This document shows positions 1 to 5,162 of a stretch of 5,162 bases of DNA, in pieces (positions within the stretch are counted from its first letter, which is position 1; each line of letters opens with the position of its first letter). Where the stretch lies: the NCBI GenBank assembly GCA_030145365.1, contig JAQYVS010000385.1:1-5162 (forward strand), in the 5' to 3' direction. The notes under the pieces were generated by a model. It ran no database searches. It saw only the letters and a list, made by a program, of their open reading frames with translations, and was not told where the DNA came from. Position numbers and translations under genes: made by a program. Source of the DNA: Desulfofustis sp. (GTDB lineage Bacteria; Desulfobacterota; Desulfobulbia; Desulfobulbales; Desulfocapsaceae).

Positions 1-131
1 GCGGCAACTGATCTCAACGTTATCAATTTTTACTTCTGAAAATTTAACATTACTGCAACGAGTGTTCATTTCCCCGCCTTTCCCAAAAGTGAAACATACA
101 TACCATATTGTTCACTGCCTACTTACAATAA

Positions 132-246
132 CTGCTATCAATCGAAGGTTGCGAATGATTCCTGAAAGTCCAAGGTGTACGGTGGATATGTTGAGTCAGA
201 TTTTGTATGACAAAACTCAAGATGTTGGCAAGACATCTTGAGTTTT
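132..246 (+). repeat. Structured flanking element, copy 1 (left)
   Basis: This segment aligns without gaps for 101 bases (132-232) to 4992-5092, with 72 identical positions by hand count. The similarity continues, with a one-base gap, through the terminal hairpin. Both copies have the same orientation and bracket the whole phosphatase-remnant/sulfatase block. Each contains a short frame beginning ATGATT, but substitutions fall on first and second codon positions at least as often as on third positions, so protein coding is unlikely. Possible identities are a MITE-like or other dispersed repeat, a small RNA gene ending in a terminator hairpin, or the end of an insertion element. The sequence does not decide among these. 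Confidence 0.65.
212..246 (+). terminator. Perfect 14-bp hairpin ending repeat copy 1, possible terminator
   Basis: The arms 212-225 (AAAACTCAAGATGT) and 233-246 (ACATCTTGAGTTTT) are exact reverse complements around a 7-base loop, TGGCAAG. The A-run on one side and T-run on the other resemble a bidirectional intrinsic terminator, although the stem is only moderately GC-containing. The same hairpin recurs in the right copy with paired base changes, which argues that the fold itself is maintained. It could instead be the structured end of a mobile element. Confidence 0.5.
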
Positions 247-349
247 ATATTTATTCCAACAAAGCCACAATGTAGTTATTTCTTGACTTTCATTCTACTT
301 CAATATTAGTTCTTTATTTGTCCTTTACTCATAATTTTGGCATTTAATT

Positions 350-388
350 TTCAGGAGTACTTCACCATAAAACTGAGGGGTACCTGAA
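350..388. repeat. Imperfect inverted repeat at the left boundary of the gene block
   Basis: The arm 350-360 (TTCAGGAGTAC) pairs with 380-388 (GTACCTGAA): ten pairs were sought and nine-plus are formed with one bulged A, around a 19-base loop. It lies exactly where AT-rich DNA gives way to the 5'-truncated phosphatase frame, so it may mark an insertion or recombination end. The sequence TCAGGA-GTA also occurs, slightly altered, after the right repeat copy (from 5124), where another inverted repeat begins. An operator or chance palindrome is an alternative. Confidence 0.35.
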
Positions 389-652
389 GACAAGTTTATA
401 CTGATCTCGGACCAGTTCTGGTACTTCTACTACCGGATGGAAACGACCACGAAGATTGCCGCCATCCATTGCTCGCCCTGGAGTTATGACACCTATGTGC
501 CGCTCTTCTTCGCGGGTTATGGCATACCTTCCCAGCGAATTGCGCGGCCTGTTACACCATACGGTATCGCTGCAACCATCGCGACTTTACTTGAAATCAA
601 ACCCCCATCAGGCTCAGTGGGAGTCCCGTTTGTTGAGGTGTTGGAAGACTAA
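377..652 (+). pseudogene. C-terminal remnant of an alkaline-phosphatase-superfamily hydrolase (5' truncated)
   Basis: The frame is open from just after a TGA at 374-376 to the stop at 650-652. Translated from there it reads through residues such as DQFWYFYYR before the first ATG at 437. From that ATG it gives a 71-residue product with the motif HCSPWSYDTYVPLFFAG and, near the end, LLEIKPPSGSVG. This pattern is the C-terminal end of type I phosphodiesterase/alkaline phosphatase family proteins (PafA-like), where an HGSPYxYDTHVP-type segment supplies a metal-ligand His. Full-length members are several hundred residues, so the nucleophile and most metal ligands are missing. Homology upstream of the ATG, and no ribosome binding site at 437, show that this Met is internal rather than a true start. 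The Gly-to-Cys and His-to-Tyr changes in the motif fit relaxed constraint. It ends 24 bases before the sulfatase start. Family assignment is fairly sure; the loss of function is inferred from truncation. Confidence 0.75.
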
Positions 653-662
653 CCAATCACAA

Positions 663-670
663 AAGGAGGT
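663..670 (+). promoter_or_regulatory. Strong ribosome binding site for the sulfatase
   Basis: AAGGAGGT is a full Shine-Dalgarno match, placed 6 bases before the ATG at 677. It fixes the start of the sulfatase and predicts high translation, in contrast with the weak site of the small gene downstream. Confidence 0.85.
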
Positions 671-676
671 GCGTTC

Positions 677-3007
677 ATGAATGAATTAAGGAAAAAAACG
701 TATTCTAGATGGGGCAGGGCCGTTACCGGCCTTTCGGTGGGGTCATTATTGACCTCGGCGATGCTCCCCTCTCTATGCGCAGCCGCACAACCGCAGGAGT
801 GGAAAGGCAAAATCGCCAAAAGCTATGAAGACTCCAAGGAATACTGGGTGCCTGAAGTCAGACCCCCGGAAGGTGCTCCTAACGTGTTGATCCTTCTTCT
901 CGATGATGTGGGATTTGCCCAGCTCGGACAATCATTCGGAGGATTGATCGAGACGCCGAATATCGATAAGCTGGCCAAGAACGGGCTCCGGTTCAATAAC
1001 TTCCACACTACAGCACTGAGTTCGCCGTCCCGCGCCACCCTGATGGCCGGACGGAACCCCCATTCCATCGGACTGGGCAGTCATGCCCTCACCGCGATGG
1101 GTTTTCCGGGCTACAACGCGATCGTTCCGGAGTCCGCGAAATCCGTGGCCAATTACCTGCAGGAAGCGGGTTACGTCAATTACGCCCTGGGCAAGTGGGA
1201 TCACACGCCGCTCTACGAAGTCTCCCAGGTCGGACCCTTCAATCGCTGGCCCAGCGGTGAAGGTTTTGACCACGGCTACAACTTCATGGCCGCGGACGTC
1301 CACCAGTTCATTCCGGTGATGTGGAACGATCATACGCCGGAGGAGTATCGGAAAAGCGTGCACCTAGATAAAGACCTGGCGGATCGTGCCATCGATTGGA
1401 TTACGGGTCACAAGTCGATCAAGGAAGATCTGCCGTTTATGATGCTCTGGGCCTCGGGCTCGATGCACTCGCCCCACCAGGCGCCGGCCGAGTACCGGGC
1501 CAAGTACCGCGGCAAATTCGACATGGGTTGGGACAAGGCCCGTGAAATGATCCTGGAGAATCAGAAGAGACTCGGCGTCGTGCCGAAGGACACCAAACTC
1601 ACCGAGCGTATCGACGTAATACCCGCCTGGGATTCCCTCGATAAGGAGCACCAGATGATGTACGCGCGCCAGATGGAGGTCTTTGCCGCCCAGATGGAGC
1701 ATGTTGACTTCCAGATGGGTCGAATCGTTGACACCCTTGAACGCATCGGTGAATTGGACAATACGTTGATCTTCGTCACGGCCGATAACGGCGCCAGCGG
1801 TGAAGGTGGCTTGGCCGGCACCTTCAACGAGACCTATGTACTTAACGGCCTACAGACCCCCTTCGAAGCCAACATGCGGAATTATGCTATCTGGGGTGAT
1901 GCCACGACCTATCCGCATTACCACGCGGGTTGGGCCATGGCCGGAAACACGCCTTTCCGCTACTTCAAACAGAGCGAACACCGCGGTGGTCAGACGGACG
2001 CGCTGGTTGTTCATTGGCCGAACGGCATTAAGGCCAAGGGTGAGATCCGCAGCCAGTATCATCATATTTCCGACATTGCTCCGACGATCATGGAAGCTGC
2101 CAAGCTCGATTTCCCGGAATCCTACCATGGGATCAAGCAGCAGCCATTTGACGGCAAATCGATGATGTACTCCTTCAATAAGGCCGACGCGCCAAACGTC
2201 AAGGAACGCCAGTACTACGAGATGTTCGGCAACCGGGCGATCTGGGTCGACGGCTGGAAGGCGGTAACCCTGCACGCCAATCGAATGCCGTGGATCATCA
2301 ACTTGCGTGGTGACTTCGAGAAGGACAAATGGGAGCTTTACCACGTGGCTGAAGATTTCTCGGAGAGCACCGACCTCGCCGACAAGTACCCCGAGAAACT
2401 TGAAGAGATGAAGAAGATATTCGAGGAGGAGGCGTGGAAGTACAACGTCTATCCGCTCTACGACGATATGCTTAAACGGTTGACCAAGATGCAGGACATC
2501 CTTTTCGGCGACAAGAAGGAGTTCGTCTATTTCGCGCCGGGCGCGGTGCGCATTGCCGAGAAGTCCTCGGCCCCGGTGAAGAATCGCTCACACACCATTG
2601 AGACAACCATCGACCTGAAAGGTCATGAAGAAGGTGTCATTGTGGCTGTAGGCGGTATGACAGGCGGCTTCACCATGTTCATCAAGGGCGGCAAGCTGTA
2701 CTACGACTATAACTTCCTAGACGGTGTTTACTATACCATGGTGACCCCGCCGCTGCCCGAGGGCAAGACCGACCTGAAGTTCAAGTTCACCAAGACCAAG
2801 GAGTTTGGTGGAACGGGTGAACTCTACGTCAACGGCAAGAAGGTCGGTGAGCAGTATATGCCGCAGATGCACATCAGCACCTACTCACTGGCTGAGACCT
2901 TCGATGTCGGTAAGGACACGGGTACCCAGGTCTCCAAGATCTATGTCGGCGACCCGTTTGCATTCAACGGTGAGCTGGACAAGGTGGTGATTACGCTGAC
3001 AGACTAG
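677..3007 (+). CDS. Exported Ser-type arylsulfatase (AtsD-like, about 780 residues)
   Basis: This formylglycine-dependent sulfatase would hydrolyse a sulfate ester in the periplasm or outside the cell. Residues 1-37 form a Sec signal peptide with likely cleavage after the AAA before QPQEW. The sulfatase domain spans about 66-600. Metal ligands visible by family pattern are D76-D77 (LLLDDVGF) and D370-N371 (TADNGASGEGG). The signature S115-S-P-S-R119 has Ser, not Cys, at the nucleophile position (codon AGT at 1019-1021). H264 (HSP) and K431 (in PFRYFKQSEHRGG) match conserved active-site His and Lys. The usual GKWH reads GKWDH (173-176 region), so the expected His is displaced by one. Residues about 612-776 are a beta-rich C-terminal domain typical of the long (about 780 aa) bacterial arylsulfatases such as mycobacterial AtsD. 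Length is normal and the frame intact. Ser-type sulfatases need a radical-SAM maturase, which is encoded downstream (3462-4721). The natural substrate cannot be read from the sequence. Confidence 0.93.
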   Translation: MNELRKKTYSRWGRAVTGLSVGSLLTSAMLPSLCAAAQPQEWKGKIAKSYEDSKEYWVPEVRPPEGAPNVLILLLDDVGFAQLGQSFGGLIETPNIDKLAKNGLRFNNFHTTALSSPSRATLMAGRNPHSIGLGSHALTAMGFPGYNAIVPESAKSVANYLQEAGYVNYALGKWDHTPLYEVSQVGPFNRWPSGEGFDHGYNFMAADVHQFIPVMWNDHTPEEYRKSVHLDKDLADRAIDWITGHKSIKEDLPFMMLWASGSMHSPHQAPAEYRAKYRGKFDMGWDKAREMILENQKRLGVVPKDTKLTERIDVIPAWDSLDKEHQMMYARQMEVFAAQMEHVDFQMGRIVDTLERIGELDNTLIFVTADNGASGEGGLAGTFNETYVLNGLQTPFEANMRNYAIWGDATTYPHYHAGWAMAGNTPFRYFKQSEHRGGQTDALVVHWPNGIKAKGEIRSQYHHISDIAPTIMEAAKLDFPESYHGIKQQPFDGKSMMYSFNKADAPNVKERQYYEMFGNRAIWVDGWKAVTLHANRMPWIINLRGDFEKDKWELYHVAEDFSESTDLADKYPEKLEEMKKIFEEEAWKYNVYPLYDDMLKRLTKMQDILFGDKKEFVYFAPGAVRIAEKSSAPVKNRSHTIETTIDLKGHEEGVIVAVGGMTGGFTMFIKGGKLYYDYNFLDGVYYTMVTPPLPEGKTDLKFKFTKTKEFGGTGELYVNGKKVGEQYMPQMHISTYSLAETFDVGKDTGTQVSKIYVGDPFAFNGELDKVVITLTD

Positions 3008-3020
3008 ACAACTTTAACCC

Positions 3021-3061
3021 AGGGGCGCTGCAGTTTTTAACTGCAGTTGCCCCTGTATTTT
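3021..3061 (+). terminator. Hairpin after the sulfatase, probable (partial) terminator
   Basis: The arms AGGGGCGCTGCAGTT (3021-3035) and AACTGCAGTTGCCCCT (3039-3054) pair almost fully, with one G-U pair and one bulged T, around a TTT loop. GTATTTT follows. It starts 13 bases after the sulfatase stop and lies 15 bases before the next start. Because the maturase needed by the sulfatase lies beyond it and no clear promoter is seen between them, partial read-through or mRNA stabilisation is more likely than complete termination. Confidence 0.7.
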
Positions 3062-3075
3062 GCCATGGATTAAAT

Positions 3076-3465
3076 ATGAAACAATTATTACTCGTTCCAA
3101 TATTACTTTTACTTCTGGCAATCCCGGCCATTGCAGGTGAGTCTCTGCCGGACCCGGCGATTCAGGAAAAATTTATTGGCCGCTGGGTCCGTTCGGATGG
3201 TGGCTATGTGATTCATGTTCGTGAAGTCAAACCGGATGGCTCGGTTGTTGCCGGGTACTTCAACCCGAAGGAAATAAATGTCTCGGAGGCCAATGTCTCT
3301 GTCTGGAAGGGGTTTAATCAGCTCTATATAAAGCTTGAGGACAAGGGCTATCCGGGATCGACCTACAAACTTTATTACTATGCCGAAAAAGACCAGTTGG
3401 CCGGCTTCTATTATCAGGCCGTAGATAAAGAGACCTTCGAGGTGCTTTTTACAAGGAAGAAATGA
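3076..3465 (+). CDS. Small secreted protein of unknown function in a sulfatase operon
   Basis: The 129-residue product begins with a clear Sec signal peptide: MKQ, then a Leu-rich core, with likely cleavage after AIA at residue 20. The mature part of about 109 residues has no Cys and no lipobox. It is rich in alternating aromatic, hydrophobic and Gly positions: IGRWVRSDGGY at 34-44, GYFNP at 60-64, GYPGSTYKLYYY at 91-102, AGFYYQ at 109-114, and TFEVLF at 120-125. This suggests a small all-beta, possibly barrel, fold; a lipocalin- or avidin-like shape is only an analogy. I recognise no named family. Translation starts from a weak site (TGGA at 3066-3069), preceded by a two-codon frame ATG-GAT-TAA at 3065-3073. 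Its stop overlaps the maturase start by four bases (ATGA), indicating translational coupling. Position between a sulfatase and its maturase suggests a job with the exported sulfatase, such as partner, substrate binding or stability, but this is inference. Confidence 0.85.
   Translation: MKQLLLVPILLLLLAIPAIAGESLPDPAIQEKFIGRWVRSDGGYVIHVREVKPDGSVVAGYFNPKEINVSEANVSVWKGFNQLYIKLEDKGYPGSTYKLYYYAEKDQLAGFYYQAVDKETFEVLFTRKK
3453..3457 (+). promoter_or_regulatory. Ribosome binding site for the maturase inside the preceding gene
   Basis: AAGGA lies 4 bases before the ATG at 3462, within the last codons of the small secreted protein. Together with the ATGA overlap it supports the chosen start and coupled translation. 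Confidence 0.65.
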
Positions 3466-4721
3466 CGATAGACAACCAGCCGCAAGGCATCCATATTGTA
3501 GCCAAACCCATCGGCCCAAAGTGCAACCTCGATTGCGACTACTGTTTCTACCTTGAGAAGCAGGCACTTTTCCCAAAGGGTGAGGATTATGCGATGTCCG
3601 ATGAGGTCCTGGAGGCGTATATTACCAAGTATATTACCATGCAGCCCACGCCTGTTGTCGAGTTCGTCTGGCAGGGCGGAGAGCCTACGCTTTTGGGTTT
3701 GGATTTTTATAAACGTGTAGTTGAGCTGCAGAGACCCTTTGTTGGTCAAAAAGAAATAACCAACTCATTACAGACAAACGGCACCCTGCTTGATGATGAG
3801 TGGTGTGAATTTCTCAAGGAAAATAATTTTCTGGTGGGCATAAGCCTTGATGGACCAAAAGAGATCCATGACCGCTATCGCCGCGATGCGGGTGGCAAGG
3901 GTTCCTTCGACAAGGTGATGCAGGGACTGAAACTGTTGCAGAAGCACGGAGTCGACTACAACGTCATGACCACCGTTGCCAGGGACACAGCTTATAAACC
4001 GCTAGAGGTCTACCACTTCTTAAAGGAACAGGGTGTGGAGTATATCCAGTTCGCACCGGTCGTCGAAAGAGTCGCAGGAGAAGATGAACAGCAATTGGGT
4101 CTCAAACTGGCAGGGCCTTCATCCTTGGCAAGAGAAGAAAATGCTGCTGTAGCGGAATGGAGTGTTGAGCCGGAGGCCTACGGTGATTTCCTGATTGCAA
4201 TCTTTGATGAATGGGTACGCAATGATGTGGGCACCACAAACGTCATGAATTTTGAATGGGCCTTGAATGCCTGGATCGGCACCCCCTCACCTGTCTGCCA
4301 GCATGCCCAGAGTTGCGGTAAATCAATCATGATGGAGCATAACGGTGATCTGTACTCCTGCGATCACTCCATGTATCCCGAATATAAACTTGGTAATATT
4401 GTCAGCGACAACCCGGTTACACTAGCAGAAAAATCGGTTGGGCAAGGTTTTGGCGTCAAAGATGCCAACCTGCCCAGCAGCTGCCGTGAATGTCAGTTGC
4501 TGAAAGCCTGCTGGGGCGGCTGTCCGAAACACCGCTTTGTTAAGACCTATAACGGTGAACCTGATCGCTACTATCTCTGTGAAGGATATAAAAAATACTT
4601 TCTTTATATTCAAAAATACCTGCACGGAATTACCCAGCTTCTGGAAAACGGTCTGCCCGCCTCCCATATAATGGAGGCCTGCAAGGGGCCTTTAGTTATT
4701 AATGTAGGAGATAGGAATTAA
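3462..4721 (+). CDS. Anaerobic sulfatase-maturating enzyme (radical SAM/SPASM)
   Basis: This cytoplasmic enzyme would use S-adenosylmethionine radical chemistry to oxidise the active-site Ser or Cys of a sulfatase to formylglycine. The radical-SAM cluster motif is C21-x3-C25-x2-C28 (CNLDCDYC). The GGEP SAM-binding segment is at 72-75, and QTNG follows at about 104-107. The C-terminal SPASM region has all eight expected cysteines: C279, C285, C300, C341, C344, C350, C354 and C373. Their spacing (x5, x14, then x2, x5, x3, x18) closely matches the two auxiliary clusters of the characterised clostridial anSME. D301, directly after C300, matches the proposed catalytic Asp. The length of 419 residues is slightly above the characterised enzymes because of a loop around 205-237 and a C-terminal tail. 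It overlaps the preceding gene by 4 nt, and its obvious client is the Ser-type sulfatase at 677-3007. Such enzymes are oxygen-sensitive, implying maturation under low oxygen. Klebsiella AtsB is the closest functional analogue for a Ser-type client. Confidence 0.95.
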   Translation: MTIDNQPQGIHIVAKPIGPKCNLDCDYCFYLEKQALFPKGEDYAMSDEVLEAYITKYITMQPTPVVEFVWQGGEPTLLGLDFYKRVVELQRPFVGQKEITNSLQTNGTLLDDEWCEFLKENNFLVGISLDGPKEIHDRYRRDAGGKGSFDKVMQGLKLLQKHGVDYNVMTTVARDTAYKPLEVYHFLKEQGVEYIQFAPVVERVAGEDEQQLGLKLAGPSSLAREENAAVAEWSVEPEAYGDFLIAIFDEWVRNDVGTTNVMNFEWALNAWIGTPSPVCQHAQSCGKSIMMEHNGDLYSCDHSMYPEYKLGNIVSDNPVTLAEKSVGQGFGVKDANLPSSCRECQLLKACWGGCPKHRFVKTYNGEPDRYYLCEGYKKYFLYIQKYLHGITQLLENGLPASHIMEACKGPLVINVGDRN

Positions 4722-4743
4722 TACAACTATTCTAACAAAACAG

Positions 4744-4750
4744 AAAGGAG
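4744..4750 (+). promoter_or_regulatory. Strong ribosome binding site before the truncated small frame
   Basis: AAAGGAG lies 6 bases before the ATG at 4757. Such a good site, 23 bases after the maturase stop, suggests that a real gene of the same operon started here. Confidence 0.65.
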
Positions 4751-4756
4751 CCAGTT

Positions 4757-4870
4757 ATGAAGAAGAAAGTTGTCTTATTAGCAGTTGTGGCTCTGGTTTG
4801 CGAATTGTTAGGATACAGCAAACAACTTTATTCTATCTCGGCTACTCGAGCAGAAAAGCAAGATTTGTGA
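4757..4870 (+). pseudogene. 37-codon frame with a signal-peptide start, probably a 3'-truncated exported protein gene
   Basis: The frame runs ATG to TGA and encodes MKKKVVLLAVVALVCELLGY followed by a polar tail ending QDL. Three lysines then a hydrophobic core are a textbook Sec signal-peptide start, but nothing resembling a mature domain follows. Around 4800-4870 the DNA shifts to the AT-rich composition of the right flank. The strong ribosome binding site and the short gap after the maturase suggest a former fourth gene of the operon whose 3' part was lost. The alternatives are a genuine small secreted or membrane peptide, or a lipoprotein start, though the context VALVCE does not fit a good lipobox. 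The exact point where original coding sequence ends cannot be placed. Confidence 0.5.
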
Positions 4871-4991
4871 TCTTAAATTCTCAAAATGCTTTAAGGCCAT
4901 TCGAATCCAAGATTAATCAGAAAGGGTGAGTAAATATTGAGCATTGATTGACACTATAAATACTTTTGGACTTTTGTAAAATTATCAATGT

Positions 4992-5105
4992 CTACTATCA
5001 AGCGCAACTTGTGAATGATTCTTAAAATATTAAGCTGTACAGTGGCAATTTTGACTCGGCATGAGGTTGTCAAAAGTCAAGTTGTTGACAAGTAACTGGA
5101 CTTTT
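4992..5105 (+). repeat. Structured flanking element, copy 2 (right)
   Basis: This is the second, diverged copy of the element at 132-246, in the same orientation and 4,860 bases away. Of 101 ungapped positions 72 match by hand count; well-conserved blocks include CTATCAA, GAATGATT and GTTG-CAAG. In this copy a TGA directly precedes the ATG at 5015, and the short frame has no ribosome binding site. The open frame upstream of the corresponding ATG in the left copy is therefore not conserved. With both copies outside the coding block and in AT-rich DNA, a dispersed repeat or structured RNA is favoured over a gene. Confidence 0.65.
5072..5105 (+). terminator. Hairpin ending repeat copy 2, with paired changes relative to copy 1
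   Basis: The arms AAAAGTCAAGTTG (5072-5084) and TAACTGGACTTTT (5093-5105) pair with one A-G mismatch and one G-U pair around an 8-base loop. Compared with copy 1, the fifth pair changed from C-G to G-C and the eleventh from A-T to T-A. Both partners changed each time, so pairing is kept. It could act as a weak intrinsic terminator or as the structured end of an element. Confidence 0.45.
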
Positions 5106-5129
5106 AAAATAGTTACTATAATATCAGGA

Positions 5130-5162
5130 AGTATTAACCGGGTGGACAATAATTTTAATACT
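5130..5162. repeat. Inverted repeat at the right edge of the window
   Basis: AGTATTAA (5130-5137) and TTAATACT (5155-5162) are exact reverse complements separated by 17 bases. It directly follows TCAGGA (5124-5129), as does the imperfect inverted repeat in the left flank, suggesting a second shared structural module. The window ends at the arm, so the full stem cannot be judged, and short AT-rich palindromes also occur by chance. Confidence 0.3.

Larger units (their letters stand above)
1..376. other. AT-rich left flank without a convincing gene
   Basis: This stretch is visibly AT-rich (21 G/C in the first 60 bases by hand count), in contrast with the coding block that follows. It contains one structured repeat (132-246, described separately) and the left arm of an inverted repeat near its right edge (350-360). 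No RNA gene, CRISPR array or intact reading frame with start and ribosome binding site is supported. A weak promoter-like pair exists (TTGACT at 283-288 and TATTAG at 304-309), but its 15-nt spacer and poor -10 make it unreliable. The promoter for the downstream sulfatase block may still lie here, because no better candidate is seen closer to 677. Confidence 0.6.

Noticed and set aside
1..39. Possible last 12 codons of an upstream gene ending in NVINFYF, which faintly resembles an outer-membrane barrel C-terminus
   Set aside because: Twelve codons are too few to support a gene, and the alternation of hydrophobic residues is imperfect. The sequence before the window would decide.
2..241. A frame open from the window edge to TGA at 239-241, including an ATG at 155 (28 codons) with GAAGG upstream
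   Set aside because: No start is visible apart from ATG 155. The translated composition is not protein-like, and in the right repeat copy a TGA sits directly before the corresponding ATG, so the long frame is not conserved.
283..309. Promoter candidate TTGACT, 15 bases, TATTAG
   Set aside because: The spacer is short and the -10 poor. In such AT-rich DNA matches of this quality are expected by chance.
677..787. Lipoprotein or Tat signal for the sulfatase (Cys at residue 34, Arg residues near the N-terminus)
   Set aside because: The residues before the Cys (PSL) do not form a lipobox, and there is no twin-arginine pair. A plain Sec peptide with an AAA cleavage site fits better.
932..2344. 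Several long frames on the opposite strand and in other frames across the sulfatase gene
   Set aside because: They are shadows of the strongly coded sulfatase frame; none has a recognisable domain or a ribosome binding site.
4674..4693. Small hairpin AGGCC / GGCCT followed by TTT near the end of the maturase gene
   Set aside because: It has only five pairs, lies inside the coding sequence about 30 bases before the stop, and lacks a real T-tract.
4948..4960. Perfect TTGACA (4948-4953) close to TATAAA (4955-4960) in the right flank
   Set aside because: The two boxes nearly touch, and no acceptable -10 lies 16-18 bases after the TTGACA.
5015..5095. 26-codon frame in the right repeat copy, parallel to the 28-codon frame in the left copy
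   Set aside because: Substitutions between copies hit first and second codon positions freely, only a few residues such as CTV are shared, and there is no ribosome binding site here. Structure explains the conservation better.

Overview
The window reads as bacterial DNA from a Gram-negative organism, probably proteobacterial. Two genes encode exported proteins with Sec signal peptides, and the maturase is of the radical-SAM type used by anaerobes and facultative anaerobes. No finer taxonomic assignment can be defended from the sequence alone. Base composition is strongly two-sided: the central block (about 390-4720) has ordinary balanced composition and dense coding, whereas both flanks (1-376 and about 4870-5162) are clearly AT-rich and carry no convincing gene.

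Layout. 1-376 is an AT-rich flank holding a 115-bp element that ends in a strong hairpin (132-246), plus an inverted repeat at its right edge (350-388). 377-652 is the C-terminal remnant of an alkaline-phosphatase-superfamily hydrolase that has lost its 5' part. 677-3007 is a complete exported arylsulfatase of about 780 residues whose active-site nucleophile position is Ser (Ser-type). A terminator-like hairpin follows at 3021-3061. 3076-3465 is a small secreted protein of unknown function that overlaps by 4 nt the next gene, 3462-4721, a radical-SAM/SPASM anaerobic sulfatase-maturating enzyme (anSME/AtsB family). At 4757-4870 a 37-codon frame with a strong ribosome binding site starts like a signal peptide and then stops, probably a 3'-truncated gene. 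4871-5162 is the right AT-rich flank, containing a second, diverged copy of the left element in the same orientation (4992-5105).

Function. The three intact genes form a coherent unit. The maturase would oxidise the sulfatase's Ser115 to formylglycine in the cytoplasm before export. The sulfatase then hydrolyses a sulfate ester in the periplasm or outside the cell. The small secreted protein, translationally coupled to the maturase, is the undescribed part and may act with the sulfatase.

The least expected feature is the pair of related flanking elements. They are about 71% identical by hand count over 101 ungapped bases, and their terminal hairpins differ at two paired positions where both bases changed together. 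Both ends of the sulfatase block also cut a gene where the AT-rich DNA begins, so the block looks like the product of insertions or recombination next to dispersed structured repeats.
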